Of a DNA stretch of 64,000 bases, positions 24,336 to 33,081 are shown in pieces; positions within the stretch are counted from its first letter, which is position 1; every line of letters begins with the position of its first letter. A program made the position numbers and the translations under genes. A model generated the notes under the pieces. The model saw only the letters and a list, made by a program, of their open reading frames with translations. It made no database searches and had not been told where the DNA came from. The stretch spans positions 1 through 64,000 of the forward strand of contig CAZPXH010000001.1 in NCBI GenBank assembly GCA_964591085.1, written 5' to 3'. This DNA comes from CAZPXH01 sp964591085. Its GTDB lineage: Bacteria; Spirochaetota; Spirochaetia; DSM-27196; CAZPXH01.

Positions 24336-25901
24336 CTATCGGAAGATGCGGACCGGCGCAGTGAAACCAGCGTTCCAGCCGATGGCGATGAGTGAGGTGT
24401 CAGACCCGGCCAGACGAAGGCCCGCGGCACCGGCTGGCGCGATGTCTTCCTCCTCGCCGTCTTCGTTCAGCGGGAGCGGCGCTGTCGGCGCCCAGCTTGT
24501 TCCGGTATCTGAGCTGGAAACGAGACGCAAGGAGCCACTCCCCGCATCCGGGTATGCCAGGACCCATTCCGCGTCGCCAGCCAACACCGCCAGGCTCGGC
24601 GCAGGCTCAACGACATCCAGCTCTGCCGGATCCGGTGACACTTCGCTGAATGCAGTTCCGTCCCCGCTGCTCACCCGGATCGGTGTGCCCCCGCCATCCG
24701 CCGGGTCAAGCGCCGCGGCAATCACCAGAGCGCCGGTATCAGCAGGCGTTGCTGAAAGCGCCAGTGTCTGAGGAATCCATTGCCGCTCGCCGTCATCGCC
24801 GGCGCCGTCAATGAAGTCCGTCATCCCCGTTTCGGTCCCCACAGGGCTGTCGCCGAGCTGAATCAGGCGCAGCTCGTAGGTTTCGCCGATGCCGTCTCCG
24901 CCATCTGCGGAAAGCACATCCACCAGAACCGCAACCCAGGTGTTTCCGTTCCATCGGGCCGCTTGGGTGACTAAGGCGTTGGCCGCATCGTCAATGGCAA
25001 CCGGATTTGTCCAGGCGCTCCCGGTCCAGCGGCTGTAGTATAGCACCCCGTCGTCCGTGGTGGCGGAGCTTCCGTCTTCCGAAGCGCGCGCAAGAATCAC
25101 CAGGCTCCCGCCGCTCAGCTCATCATCTCCCACCAGAAGGACTTCACTGAGCTCCCGTCCGGATAGCGCGGCCCCCGGCGCGGGCAGGTCCTCCCACGTT
25201 GGTTCGCTCGCTGTTGGAATCAGGCGCGCAAAGCCCAGCCCAGCTTCCCCCTCCTGCAGGTATGCAACGTGGGCAGCAGGGTTCCCGTCAAGCCGCGCAA
25301 GGACCAGGTCTGCGCTTCCCGCGGCGCCGGAGTCTGCGCTCAGGGCGAGGCCGATTTCCAGCCAGTCCAGTGTCTCCGGCTGATAGCGGTAGAGGAGGGG
25401 ATCTCCGGCGTTTGCCGCCAGAGCGTATACACCCTCTGCCGCAGACGCAGCGCCGGGGTCCAGGGCTAGTCCGTGGAGCACGGTTCCCAGGGATACGGGT
25501 GTCTCCCAGGCCTGGGCTGTGTCACCGCGCCGCCCAATGACCGCTGCACTGAGGGGCCCCTCAGCTCCGCTTCTGGGATCCACAATGCTCACCCGATAGA
25601 AGTAATCCCGGTTCTTGTCCACAGAGCGGTCAATGAGCTCGGGGTAGCGGGTGCTTTCGTAGAGGGCGGGCTCGGCGTCCTGCGATGTGGTTCTGTAGAT
25701 TCGGTACACCGGTGAGCCGTCGATTTCTTCCCAGGATAGTTGGACCTCCGCGGTCCGGTCCGTGGATGCAGTGAGCCCGGTCACTACTCTTTCTCCAGCG
25801 ACGGGTCCGAAGAATGCGGTGCAACCTGAGAGCCAGAGAATCCCGAGGATCAGCGGCCCGATGCCGTGACGGGAAACCGTGTTGGTTGGTCTTTGGCGCA
25901 T
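24336..25901 (-). CDS. Lipoprotein with fibronectin type III-like domain
   Basis: A 521-residue protein with a lipoprotein signal whose lipobox is LSGC (Cys near residue 27). An FN3-like domain follows at about 38-115 (VQLSWEEIDGSPVYRIYRTT, then YFYRVSIVD). The rest consists of repeated strands with Gly, Asp and Ala loops (YALAANAGDPLLYRYQ, VLYYSRWTGSAW), suggestive of a beta-propeller. It is probably a surface or periplasmic lipoprotein. It is the last gene of the Lol-like operon and overlaps the preceding stop by one base. Confidence 0.75.
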   Translation of the reverse strand: MRQRPTNTVSRHGIGPLILGILWLSGCTAFFGPVAGERVVTGLTASTDRTAEVQLSWEEIDGSPVYRIYRTTSQDAEPALYESTRYPELIDRSVDKNRDYFYRVSIVDPRSGAEGPLSAAVIGRRGDTAQAWETPVSLGTVLHGLALDPGAASAAEGVYALAANAGDPLLYRYQPETLDWLEIGLALSADSGAAGSADLVLARLDGNPAAHVAYLQEGEAGLGFARLIPTASEPTWEDLPAPGAALSGRELSEVLLVGDDELSGGSLVILARASEDGSSATTDDGVLYYSRWTGSAWTNPVAIDDAANALVTQAARWNGNTWVAVLVDVLSADGGDGIGETYELRLIQLGDSPVGTETGMTDFIDGAGDDGERQWIPQTLALSATPADTGALVIAAALDPADGGGTPIRVSSGDGTAFSEVSPDPAELDVVEPAPSLAVLAGDAEWVLAYPDAGSGSLRLVSSSDTGTSWAPTAPLPLNEDGEEEDIAPAGAAGLRLAGSDTSLIAIGWNAGFTAPVRIFR

Positions 25902-27682
25902 TAGAAGGATCCTCCACCCAGTCCGATGTCCGCGCTGAACTGCAGAGTTGGCGCAAGGGTCTCGGTGTCATCGCTACCCGTGAAGGTTGCCAGTGGATTG
26001 GTGAGCTCTCCGTTCGGCGGCCCAAAGGTCTGTCTGACGCTGAGATTCAGTGAGAAGGTGTCAAACAGCGAGATACTCACCGAAGGGCTTACGATGCCCG
26101 AGAGGTCACTCAGATTTGCCAGCACCAGCACGGAAAGACCCACATCGCCGTCAAGGATCCCGGAAAGTGATATCAGGCCAGCGGCATAGTGCCTGCCAAA
26201 GTTCACCAGGTCTCCGGTAGCAAGATCCGGTGGCGGCTGGTATCCCTCCGGCTGTTCAGATTCCTCCGATATTACGGCGCCGTTGTCCCCCGGGTTCTGC
26301 TGCAGGCGGGCGGCGGCGGCCAGAACCTCCGGAAGTGGAACCGGCCCCTGAACGGAGGCGAGCTCTCGGCGGTATCCATCCGCATTGCGGAAGTACTGGG
26401 TAACAGTGGTCAGGGAGAGCTCCTCTCCAACGTCCCGTGTTGTGCGTGCGCCAATGGTAGCCGAACCGAGAACGCGGTCCTCAATCCGGTACGTATCCAG
26501 GACCAGATCCAGCCCATCGTCGGGATCGGCTGTTGCGGCTGACTGATCATCGCTCACTCGGACAAAGTTCCTGTCGCTTCCATACGAGAGCACCCCTTCC
26601 CCAAAAACGTCCCACTGGCCAAAGGTTCGCGTGTAGGTGGCAACCAATCGCGGTGCTAGTGTTCGCTGGTAGTACGCGCCAACCCGCGCTTCTCCGTCCA
26701 GTAAGAGAAAGTCCACCCGAGGCGCAAGAGCCGCGTCCCAGGTTTCCGCTCCGGTGTTCAGGATGAGATAGCCGAGTGCGCTGTTTCCAATGCCAAACGG
26801 ATAGTCCACCTTCAGGGAAACCGGACCTTCCCGGTCCGCCTCCGGGTCTTCCGGATCAATTGCCGTCAGGTTCACTACGTCAGCAGGGCTGAAGAAGAAT
26901 CCAACCCCCCACTGAATGGTGTACTTACCAATGCGGTAGAAGACCCGGTCTCCGGTCTGGAAGTCTGAGAATAGCTCATCCACTCCCAGGCTCAGGCTGA
27001 CCGGGTTTCCCAGGCTGCCGTCTTCCGCCTCGGTCTCATCCTCCTCGTCATCCTCGTCTGCAGGCCCAAGGTTGATGATCACGTTTCCACCGGCGTCTAC
27101 AATCACCTGGTCACCATCTTCGTTCTCTTCCAGGCTGAAGCCGGCCGGGAGAGCATCTTCAACGGCATCGTCGGTCAGGAGGGCGGTGAGATCCACGGCA
27201 TCGTCCCCGCCGCCGGACTCAATGGTGAGTTCTCCGTAGACCCGGAAGTCGGCCTCCGGCCGTGCGTCAAAAAACAGCCGGGAGGAGATCCTGGGGGAGA
27301 GACTGTTGGAGGGATCAAGAACATCAAAGCCGCTGGTTCCCACCGCATCCCAGGTCCAGCTGTTCCCGATGCTTGCGCTGAAGCGCCCGCCCCACCGGAG
27401 CCCTTCCTCCCGTGTCAGCAGGAGCTCGGCCGCATCGCTTCCGCCCGCGCTCCCTTCCGGTTCCTCTATGGTGTCAATCAGCGAACCCCCGTCATCACCG
27501 CCGCCAAAGGGGTCCGCAAAGGGATCGGAAAACGGGTCCCCAAAGAGGGGACCGTCAATGGGTGCACTCTCCGTCTCAGACTCAGCGTCTCCCTGCCCGG
27601 CTTCAGAATCCTGAGCCGCGAGCGGAGTGCCCACGACAAGGATGAGAGCCAGGAAGGCTGGGAGTGCGCGGGCAGGCGTCAT
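25901..27682 (-). CDS. Predicted outer-membrane protein of the Lol-like cluster
   Basis: A 593-residue protein with a signal peptide (MTPARALPAFLALILVVGTP, cleavage near LAAQ), a long acidic spacer and a C-terminal barrel-like region ending GLGGGSF, where the final Phe fits the outer-membrane sorting signal. Strands include RVGAYYQRTLAPRLVATYTR and FDTFSLNLSVRQTFG. I do not recognise a named family. It lies between a LolA-like carrier and a lipoprotein and overlaps each by one base, so the three are translated together. Confidence 0.72.
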   Translation of the reverse strand: MTPARALPAFLALILVVGTPLAAQDSEAGQGDAESETESAPIDGPLFGDPFSDPFADPFGGGDDGGSLIDTIEEPEGSAGGSDAAELLLTREEGLRWGGRFSASIGNSWTWDAVGTSGFDVLDPSNSLSPRISSRLFFDARPEADFRVYGELTIESGGGDDAVDLTALLTDDAVEDALPAGFSLEENEDGDQVIVDAGGNVIINLGPADEDDEEDETEAEDGSLGNPVSLSLGVDELFSDFQTGDRVFYRIGKYTIQWGVGFFFSPADVVNLTAIDPEDPEADREGPVSLKVDYPFGIGNSALGYLILNTGAETWDAALAPRVDFLLLDGEARVGAYYQRTLAPRLVATYTRTFGQWDVFGEGVLSYGSDRNFVRVSDDQSAATADPDDGLDLVLDTYRIEDRVLGSATIGARTTRDVGEELSLTTVTQYFRNADGYRRELASVQGPVPLPEVLAAAARLQQNPGDNGAVISEESEQPEGYQPPPDLATGDLVNFGRHYAAGLISLSGILDGDVGLSVLVLANLSDLSGIVSPSVSISLFDTFSLNLSVRQTFGPPNGELTNPLATFTGSDDTETLAPTLQFSADIGLGGGSF

Positions 27683-28455
27683 CAGTTGTTCACACGCTCA
27701 AGGTAGGCCTGCGTAAATACGTAGTCTGGAATCGCAGCTATGGACGGATCCGCAAGGGTGACCTGTGTCTGCTCTCCTTCATTCAGGTTGTCCACAATCA
27801 GAAGCTGGGACGGCAGGAATCTGCCCCCAACACTGACGTAGCGGGGGAAGAAGAGCGTCCGCATCAGCCGGCCGTTCACGCTGAAGTTTTCTTCCTTCAA
27901 GACAATCGGGCTCTCTACGCTCACCCAGATTCTGGTAGAGGCGTAGGTTGCATCATCGCTGGTCGCCTCCAGGTCCAGAATCCAGGTGTCAAAGCGGCCT
28001 AGGCTGCCCCGCTCGTAGCCGACCACGTCATACTCGCTAGCGTAGGTCAGCTGATTGAAGTCCGCGTTCTGCGCGTCTGAGTCCTGGACATTTTCCTGCA
28101 GGCTGGTTCGCTCAAAGCGCCGGGCTTGCGGATCATAGAACCAGACGTTGTCCTCAATCTGCAGGTAGCCCTGGCCGCGCTGGACCTCCGGGAGCAGAAT
28201 CAGGAGCACAAACTGGTCGTTCCGATCCCGCCGGAACAGCCGGGCCTGGGTGACGCTGCGCTCTTCACCGGGGCGCTGGCTGACGATGGTGTACTCCGCG
28301 GAGAAATCGGTGTTGTCAAAGTTGGCCGCAGCGTCTATCTGCTCAAGAATGCTGCTGGTGTCCAGGCCCTGCGCCTGAAGACCGTTCCCGCCAGACATGG
28401 CCAGCAGAATCATCAGCGTCGCCAACAGGATGGGAAAGCGCTTCTTTGTTGTCAT
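27682..28455 (-). CDS. LolA-like outer-membrane lipoprotein-sorting protein
   Basis: A 257-residue secreted protein with signal peptide (ending NGLQAQG) and the LolA-like fold of the 'outer membrane lipoprotein-sorting protein' family: FSAEYTIVSQRPG, then GYLQIEDNVWFYDPQARRFE and WILDLEAT. The family carries lipoproteins or similar lipidic cargo across the periplasm. Directly downstream of two permeases and an ATPase, it is a natural carrier for cargo they extract from the inner membrane. Confidence 0.82.
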   Translation of the reverse strand: MTTKKRFPILLATLMILLAMSGGNGLQAQGLDTSSILEQIDAAANFDNTDFSAEYTIVSQRPGEERSVTQARLFRRDRNDQFVLLILLPEVQRGQGYLQIEDNVWFYDPQARRFERTSLQENVQDSDAQNADFNQLTYASEYDVVGYERGSLGRFDTWILDLEATSDDATYASTRIWVSVESPIVLKEENFSVNGRLMRTLFFPRYVSVGGRFLPSQLLIVDNLNEGEQTQVTLADPSIAAIPDYVFTQAYLERVNN

Positions 28456-28499
28456 AGTGGTTCTCTATCCTCCAATGCCAGGGTGTAGGGGTTCTGTAA

Positions 28500-28518
28500 C
28501 CCGCCGCTTTCGGGCGGG
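28500..28518 (-). repeat. Hairpin between permease and LolA-like genes
   Basis: CCCGCC at 28500-28505 pairs with GGCGGG at 28513-28518 around a 7-base loop. It lies just after the permease stop in the 66-base gap before the LolA-like gene. No T run follows in the direction of transcription, so it is more likely an mRNA-stabilising or attenuating hairpin than a full terminator. Confidence 0.45.
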
Positions 28519-28521
28519 CAA

Positions 28522-29853
28522 CTAATGCACGGATCCCAGTGCCTCAACCGGCGGCATCATTACCGCACGGCGGGTGGGGATCAGCGCGGCAAGCACTGTC
28601 AGCGCGCCGACAACGGTGAAGTTGAACAGCACCTGCAGGAATTCCAGCCGGAATGTCAGCCGCCCGTTGCGCATGAGAATGAACAGCGGATTGTCCAGCC
28701 CGAAGTCAACGAGGCTGGTGATCGCCATCAGCACCCCGGCTATCGCCAGGCCCGCAAACGCTCCACCGAGCGCCAGGAACAGCGCCTCAAAGAGGAACTG
28801 CCTGGTAACGCTCACCCGCTGCATTCCCAGTGCGCGCATCGTCCCGATCTCCCGGATCCGTTCAAACATGATCATGCGGAAGGTGTTGGTAATCCCAACC
28901 ATGATGATCACAAAGAGCACCAGCAGGATGATGAATGCTGCGCCGTTGAGCAGATTCACAATCTCATCAATCTCGGCCAGCAGGTCATTGAGGGTGTAGA
29001 CCCGGTAGCGCAATCCCTCCCAGGTCTCTTCCTCCGCGTCATCAAACAGCGCTGCAACCGGGTTCTCATCCTCTTCTTCCGTTGCGCGGGGGAAGAGCTG
29101 GAGCTCTCGTTGCTGCAGTTCGGCGTAGAAGGCTTCCACCGCATCCGGGATCTGCGGGATCTCTTCCAGGAAGATGCCCATGGTCTGGTACTCACCCGGA
29201 CCAAGGCCTATGAGCTCGTTCACGTAGCTGATATCAGCGTACAGAGAGATTGAGCCAAACAGCTGCGGATCAAAGCTGATCCCGGCAATGCGGAACTCGC
29301 CAACGTTCTGCTGTCCACCGATGGTCTGCAGGCGCAGCAGCACAATGTCTTCCATCTGGACGTTCAGGCGCTCCGCGATATCCGAGCTGATGATCAAACC
29401 GTTTCGTTCACCGGCATCGTTTCGGCGCAGCATGTTGTCAAAGCTGCCGTCAAAGAGAACCAGTCGCTGCTGCAGGTAGGTCTCCCGGTCCCAGTCCACG
29501 CCCGTGATGTTCTGCCGGAGACTCTGCCCCGCAAAGATCACCTCGCCGTTGAAGGAGCTTCGGCGTGTGACGTCTTGCCACGGGATACCGGATGCCTCCA
29601 GCGCTGACATCAGCTCTGAGTCTTCCCGGATCACCTGAAATCTGTCATTCCCGTCAGCTTCAACACCTTCCACAAACAGGTGTCCAGCAAGGATGTTGGC
29701 AAAGTTCTCACTGACATTCTGGACAAAGCTACCGGCGAACCCGTTGATGACGGTCACTATCATTATGCCAAAGGCAATCGCGCCACCCAACAGAATGGTC
29801 CGCCGGCGCTGGCGGTTGAGGTTTCTGAGCGCTATCTGGATTTCCTGCCACAT
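28522..29853 (-). CDS. FtsX/MacB-type ABC permease (LolC/E-like)
   Basis: A 443-residue permease with one N-terminal membrane helix (about 22-44), a periplasmic domain of about 230 residues (MacB_PCD) and three C-terminal helices. The FtsX core reads FRMIMFERIREIGTMRALGM after the second helix. LolC/E-type permeases release lipoproteins from the inner membrane. It pairs with the larger permease 31 bases upstream and the ATPase before that. Confidence 0.88.
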   Translation of the reverse strand: MWQEIQIALRNLNRQRRRTILLGGAIAFGIMIVTVINGFAGSFVQNVSENFANILAGHLFVEGVEADGNDRFQVIREDSELMSALEASGIPWQDVTRRSSFNGEVIFAGQSLRQNITGVDWDRETYLQQRLVLFDGSFDNMLRRNDAGERNGLIISSDIAERLNVQMEDIVLLRLQTIGGQQNVGEFRIAGISFDPQLFGSISLYADISYVNELIGLGPGEYQTMGIFLEEIPQIPDAVEAFYAELQQRELQLFPRATEEEDENPVAALFDDAEEETWEGLRYRVYTLNDLLAEIDEIVNLLNGAAFIILLVLFVIIMVGITNTFRMIMFERIREIGTMRALGMQRVSVTRQFLFEALFLALGGAFAGLAIAGVLMAITSLVDFGLDNPLFILMRNGRLTFRLEFLQVLFNFTVVGALTVLAALIPTRRAVMMPPVEALGSVH

Positions 29854-29884
29854 CTGCGATTACTCCGTGTCTACTCTGTCTGGT

Positions 29885-31531
29885 CTACTCGGTTTGAATT
29901 GCCCGGATCGGCTGGATCCGGAGCGCCAGAATCACCGGGTAAAGGTGAGCAAGAATTCCGATGACGGACACTATTGCAAGCGAGGAGAACAGCGATCCAA
30001 CCGCCACCTCCGGATGGAGCTCCGGGCCGGCAAACAGGATCTGCAGGAAGGTGTTTGTTGCCTCAATGCCAATGAGATTCAGGATCATCACGGTTGCGCT
30101 GCCCACGAGGATGCCGATGCCCCCAAAGATGAAGGTGATGGACAGCGTTTCCAGCAGGAACATTCGCCATACAACCGTGCGGCTTGCTCCTAGCGCGCGC
30201 ATGGTCCCGATTTCGCTGGTGCGTTCCATCACCGAGATAACCATCGTGTTCATGATGATGATGACCGCCACCACGCCGATCACGATCACGGCGATGTTGA
30301 ACACCGTGCGGATGACGTCTGCGGTGGTGGCAAAGGGCCCGGCGGCCGCTTCCCAGTTTCCGGCGGTGGCGGCAAGGCCGTTCTCGTCAAAGTAGGCTTC
30401 GAGTTCCTCAATGACTTGCACATCGTCATTCCGGTCTCCCAGCCGGAGCAGCAGGTACTGCCATGCGCCACGGTCAATCTCGGACGCGCGCTCCCGAACA
30501 CTTGTGTCCCCAAGGATGGTGTCCAACTCGTCATCGGCAAAGGTCCGTACATCCAGCTGCTCAACCGGTTCGGTGAACAGATCTTCGTCGGCAAATGGGT
30601 CTCCCGCAGAGAGCGGTTCCGCCGCCTCGCTGCCTCCCCCCACTGGGACTCCGAACAGTCCGTCCGCATCCAGGTCCAGGAGGGCGGTTGCCGATTCGTC
30701 CAGATCAAAGTCACTGATCCGACCAACGGTGAGTCCCTGCAGGGCCCGCTGGGTATCCGCGTCGAGGTAGGTAATGAATTCTGTGCCAACGCCCTCGGTT
30801 TCGCTAATTGGCTCGTAGATGGCTGCCAATGGAACCACGCGAATCCGGGGTAGGCCACCCGATGACACGCTGGTCACGCGGATCTGATCTCCGACGGTGA
30901 GCTCCGGACCTTCCACGGATTCCCGAGCCCAGCGGCGGTATGGGTCCGCGATCCCGGTCCACCCCCAGCGCTCTTCAGCCTCGTCCCGGAGAGCACGGCG
31001 CATTCCACGCTCCATTCCTTCAATCCGGTCACGGCTGACCATCACGCCTTCCTGTCCGGCTGCGAGGTACTCACCGTCCAGGACCTGGACGTTGTCAAAG
31101 GTCTGGGCGTAGCTCCCTGGCTCAATGCCAAACAGGAGGCTGAACGCGGTTCCGTCTTCTCCGGAGAACCGGTCGTCATCCAGCCGGAGTATTCCAAATG
31201 AGGTAATCTGGGGGGTGACGCTCTCCACTCCCGGAATGGATTCCGCAAATTCCCGGACGTCAGCCGCGTTGGGGATGGTGGGTGTTGGCTCAATGCCCCC
31301 GACGGACTGCACGCCAAAGATGCTGACCTGCCCATCTGCAATTCCGCTCACCATTACGTGGGCGGTGTAGTTGTCGATGAAGGCCCGCTGAATTCCAAGC
31401 GTGGCGGTGTTGATCAGGCTGTTGCCGACAATAAGCACCACCACGCCGAGTGCAACAATCGCACCAATGATGAACGTCTTTGCGCGGTGCTGCCAGAGAT
31501 TGCGCACCGCTATCCTCAGAAGTACTGGCAT
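29885..31531 (-). CDS. FtsX/MacB-type ABC permease, larger paralogue
   Basis: A 548-residue permease with the same layout as its neighbour: an N-terminal helix (about 18-42), an enlarged periplasmic domain of about 340 residues and three C-terminal helices. Its core motif is ISVMERTSEIGTMRALGASR. The acidic stretch around 290-330 (GGSEAAEPLSAGDPFADED) is probably a disordered loop. Two unequal permeases suggest a heterodimer like LolCE. It starts one base downstream of the ATPase gene. Confidence 0.88.
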   Translation of the reverse strand: MPVLLRIAVRNLWQHRAKTFIIGAIVALGVVVLIVGNSLINTATLGIQRAFIDNYTAHVMVSGIADGQVSIFGVQSVGGIEPTPTIPNAADVREFAESIPGVESVTPQITSFGILRLDDDRFSGEDGTAFSLLFGIEPGSYAQTFDNVQVLDGEYLAAGQEGVMVSRDRIEGMERGMRRALRDEAEERWGWTGIADPYRRWARESVEGPELTVGDQIRVTSVSSGGLPRIRVVPLAAIYEPISETEGVGTEFITYLDADTQRALQGLTVGRISDFDLDESATALLDLDADGLFGVPVGGGSEAAEPLSAGDPFADEDLFTEPVEQLDVRTFADDELDTILGDTSVRERASEIDRGAWQYLLLRLGDRNDDVQVIEELEAYFDENGLAATAGNWEAAAGPFATTADVIRTVFNIAVIVIGVVAVIIIMNTMVISVMERTSEIGTMRALGASRTVVWRMFLLETLSITFIFGGIGILVGSATVMILNLIGIEATNTFLQILFAGPELHPEVAVGSLFSSLAIVSVIGILAHLYPVILALRIQPIRAIQTE

Positions 31532-31532
31532 C

Positions 31533-32243
31533 TCAGCTCGTGGCTGCGCGGGTCGCTTCCCGGCGGGAGTTCTCGGTTACAAGACCGTCGTGCAGCCGGA
31601 TCACGTGATCCGCAAGGCCGACGATCGTGCTGTCGTGGGTGGAAAAGATAAAGGTTGTGTCCATGTCACGGTTCATGTCCTTCATCAGCTCAATGATGGC
31701 TTCTCCGGTGACGGAGTCCAGGTTTGCGGTGGGCTCGTCCGCAAGTACTATCCGGGGCTTGGTCACCAGAGCTCGGGCAATCGCAACACGCTGCCGTTGC
31801 CCGCCAGAAAGTTCGCTGGGACGGTGTGTTCCCCAGGCAGCCAGCCCAACCCGTTCAACGAGATGATCAATCCACTCCCGCGTTTCGGCGGAAGGGCGCC
31901 CGGAACCGAGCAGTACCGGAAACTCTACATTTTCCCGTACGTTCAGCACCGGGATCAGGTTGAAGCTCTGAAAGATGAATCCGATTACATCGTGCCGAAG
32001 AGCGGTGATCTCCCGGTCGCTAAGGCCGCTTGTCACCGTGCCCTCAATGCTCACGATTCCCGCTGTCGGCACGTCAATGCAGCCAATCAGATTCAGGATG
32101 GTGGACTTCCCGGAGCCAGAGGGCCCGGCAATTGAGATGAAGTCACCGGCTTCAATGCTGAAGCTGACACCCTTCACGGCGTGGACCTCCGTGCTACCCA
32201 GCGGGTACGTCTTGTGCACGTCCTGCACTTCAACAATCGCCAG
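31533..32243 (-). CDS. lolD: LolD/MacB-type ABC ATPase
   Basis: An ATPase of about 236 residues with Walker A GPSGSGKSTILN, signature LSGGQRQRVAIARAL, Walker B IVLADEPTANLD and switch His in IFSTHDS. The Q-loop region reads IGFIFQSFNLIPVLNV, typical of the LolD/MacB/FtsE group. The first GTG in frame (32228) lies 20 bases from the strong GGAGGT at 32249-32254 and would cut the opening beta strand. CTG at 32243, five bases from GGAGGT, restores LAIVEVQDVHKTY and is preferred; ATT at 32237 is possible. Confidence 0.88.
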   Translation of the reverse strand: MAIVEVQDVHKTYPLGSTEVHAVKGVSFSIEAGDFISIAGPSGSGKSTILNLIGCIDVPTAGIVSIEGTVTSGLSDREITALRHDVIGFIFQSFNLIPVLNVRENVEFPVLLGSGRPSAETREWIDHLVERVGLAAWGTHRPSELSGGQRQRVAIARALVTKPRIVLADEPTANLDSVTGEAIIELMKDMNRDMDTTFIFSTHDSTIVGLADHVIRLHDGLVTENSRREATRAATS

Positions 32244-32248
32244 ATCGG

Positions 32249-32254
32249 ACCTCC
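32249..32254 (-). promoter_or_regulatory. Strong Shine-Dalgarno that places the lolD start
   Basis: GGAGGT (minus strand, preceded by AAA) is a near-perfect ribosome binding site. The spacing is five bases to CTG 32243, 11 to ATT 32237 and 20 to GTG 32228. Confidence 0.7.
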
Positions 32255-32308
32255 TTTCCCTCGCCTCATAAGGTACGGAAAGCTAAGGCTTGAGCATAGC
32301 GCCCGGCG

Positions 32309-32323
32309 GCGGGTTGCACCCGC
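32309..32323. repeat. Inverted repeat in the lolD-grpE divergent gap
   Basis: GCGGGT-TGC-ACCCGC is a perfect 6-base stem with a 3-base loop. It lies 20 bases upstream of the grpE -35 box and within the probable lolD leader. It could be an operator or an mRNA hairpin. It does not resemble the CIRCE element. Confidence 0.35.
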
Positions 32324-32343
32324 GTGTGCAGAGCCTGTACGGC

Positions 32344-32372
32344 TTGACAGCGCCAAAGGGCCTCCATATTTT
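32344..32372 (+). promoter_or_regulatory. Promoter of the grpE-dnaK-dnaJ operon
   Basis: TTGACA at 32344-32349, 17-base spacer, TATTTT at 32367-32372. The predicted start is near 32379, 26 bases before the grpE ATG. I see no CIRCE repeat, so HrcA control is not evident from this leader. Confidence 0.75.
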
Positions 32373-32404
32373 GACAGTCGAATCCCAATCGAAACGAGGG
32401 CCTG

Positions 32405-33055
32405 ATGTCTGACCTGACGCGCGACCCCGAATCCGTCGCCGACGACGCGTCGCAGCGACCGGAGGACCAGGAGGCGGTTCCGCAGAACGGCAACCCCGAG
32501 ACGGTCTCTGCAGACTCCCAGGTGGACAGCACCGCGGATGCGGTCACGTCCCGAGCCACCGAGACCGCTGATGCCGCTGTACCACAAGCGTCGGCATCGG
32601 CGGACGCCGAGCGACGAATCGCCGAGCTCACGGAGCAGCTGCTCCGGATGCGAGCGGATTTTGAGAACTACAAGAGGCGCATGGATCCAAGGTCCATCGA
32701 GCGGGGAGCAATCTTCCGATTGATGGCTGACCTGCTGCCGATTATTGACGATTTTGAGCGTGCAATCGCGTTCTCGGCGGACTCCCGGGACTTTGAGGCG
32801 TTCTATGACGGAATCGGCGGCATTGAGCGAAAGTTTGTTGGAATGCTGGAGCGGAAGTGGGATCTGCAGCGCTTTGAGCCCACGGGTGAAGAGTTTGACC
32901 CCGAGCGGCATGAAGCGTTGATGTCCGAGCCCAGCACCGAGGTGGAAGTACCCACGGTTTCAGAAGTGTTTCAGCGGGGATACCTGCTGGATGGAAAAAT
33001 CCTGCGGACCGCACAGGTGAAGGTTTCCATGCCGGAAGCCAGTTCGCAGGAGTAA
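32405..33055 (+). CDS. grpE: Nucleotide exchange factor GrpE
   Basis: A 216-residue protein with a disordered acidic N-terminus (about 75 residues), a long helix (AERRIAELTEQLLRMRADFE) and the GrpE core RMADLLPIIDDFERAI-like segment reading FRLMADLLPIIDDFERAI, then the C-terminal beta domain EVFQRGYLLDGKILRTAQV. It releases ADP from DnaK. First gene of the chaperone operon. The ATG is preceded by GAGGG. Confidence 0.95.
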   Translation: MSDLTRDPESVADDASQRPEDQEAVPQNGNPETVSADSQVDSTADAVTSRATETADAAVPQASASADAERRIAELTEQLLRMRADFENYKRRMDPRSIERGAIFRLMADLLPIIDDFERAIAFSADSRDFEAFYDGIGGIERKFVGMLERKWDLQRFEPTGEEFDPERHEALMSEPSTEVEVPTVSEVFQRGYLLDGKILRTAQVKVSMPEASSQE

Positions 33056-33081
33056 ATTGCAGTTCGGAAAGGTAGAGCAGT

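Noticed and set aside
32309..32323. CIRCE element upstream of grpE
   Set aside because: The inverted repeat here is GCGGGT-TGC-ACCCGC, unlike TTAGCACTC-N9-GAGTGCTAA in both sequence and spacing.
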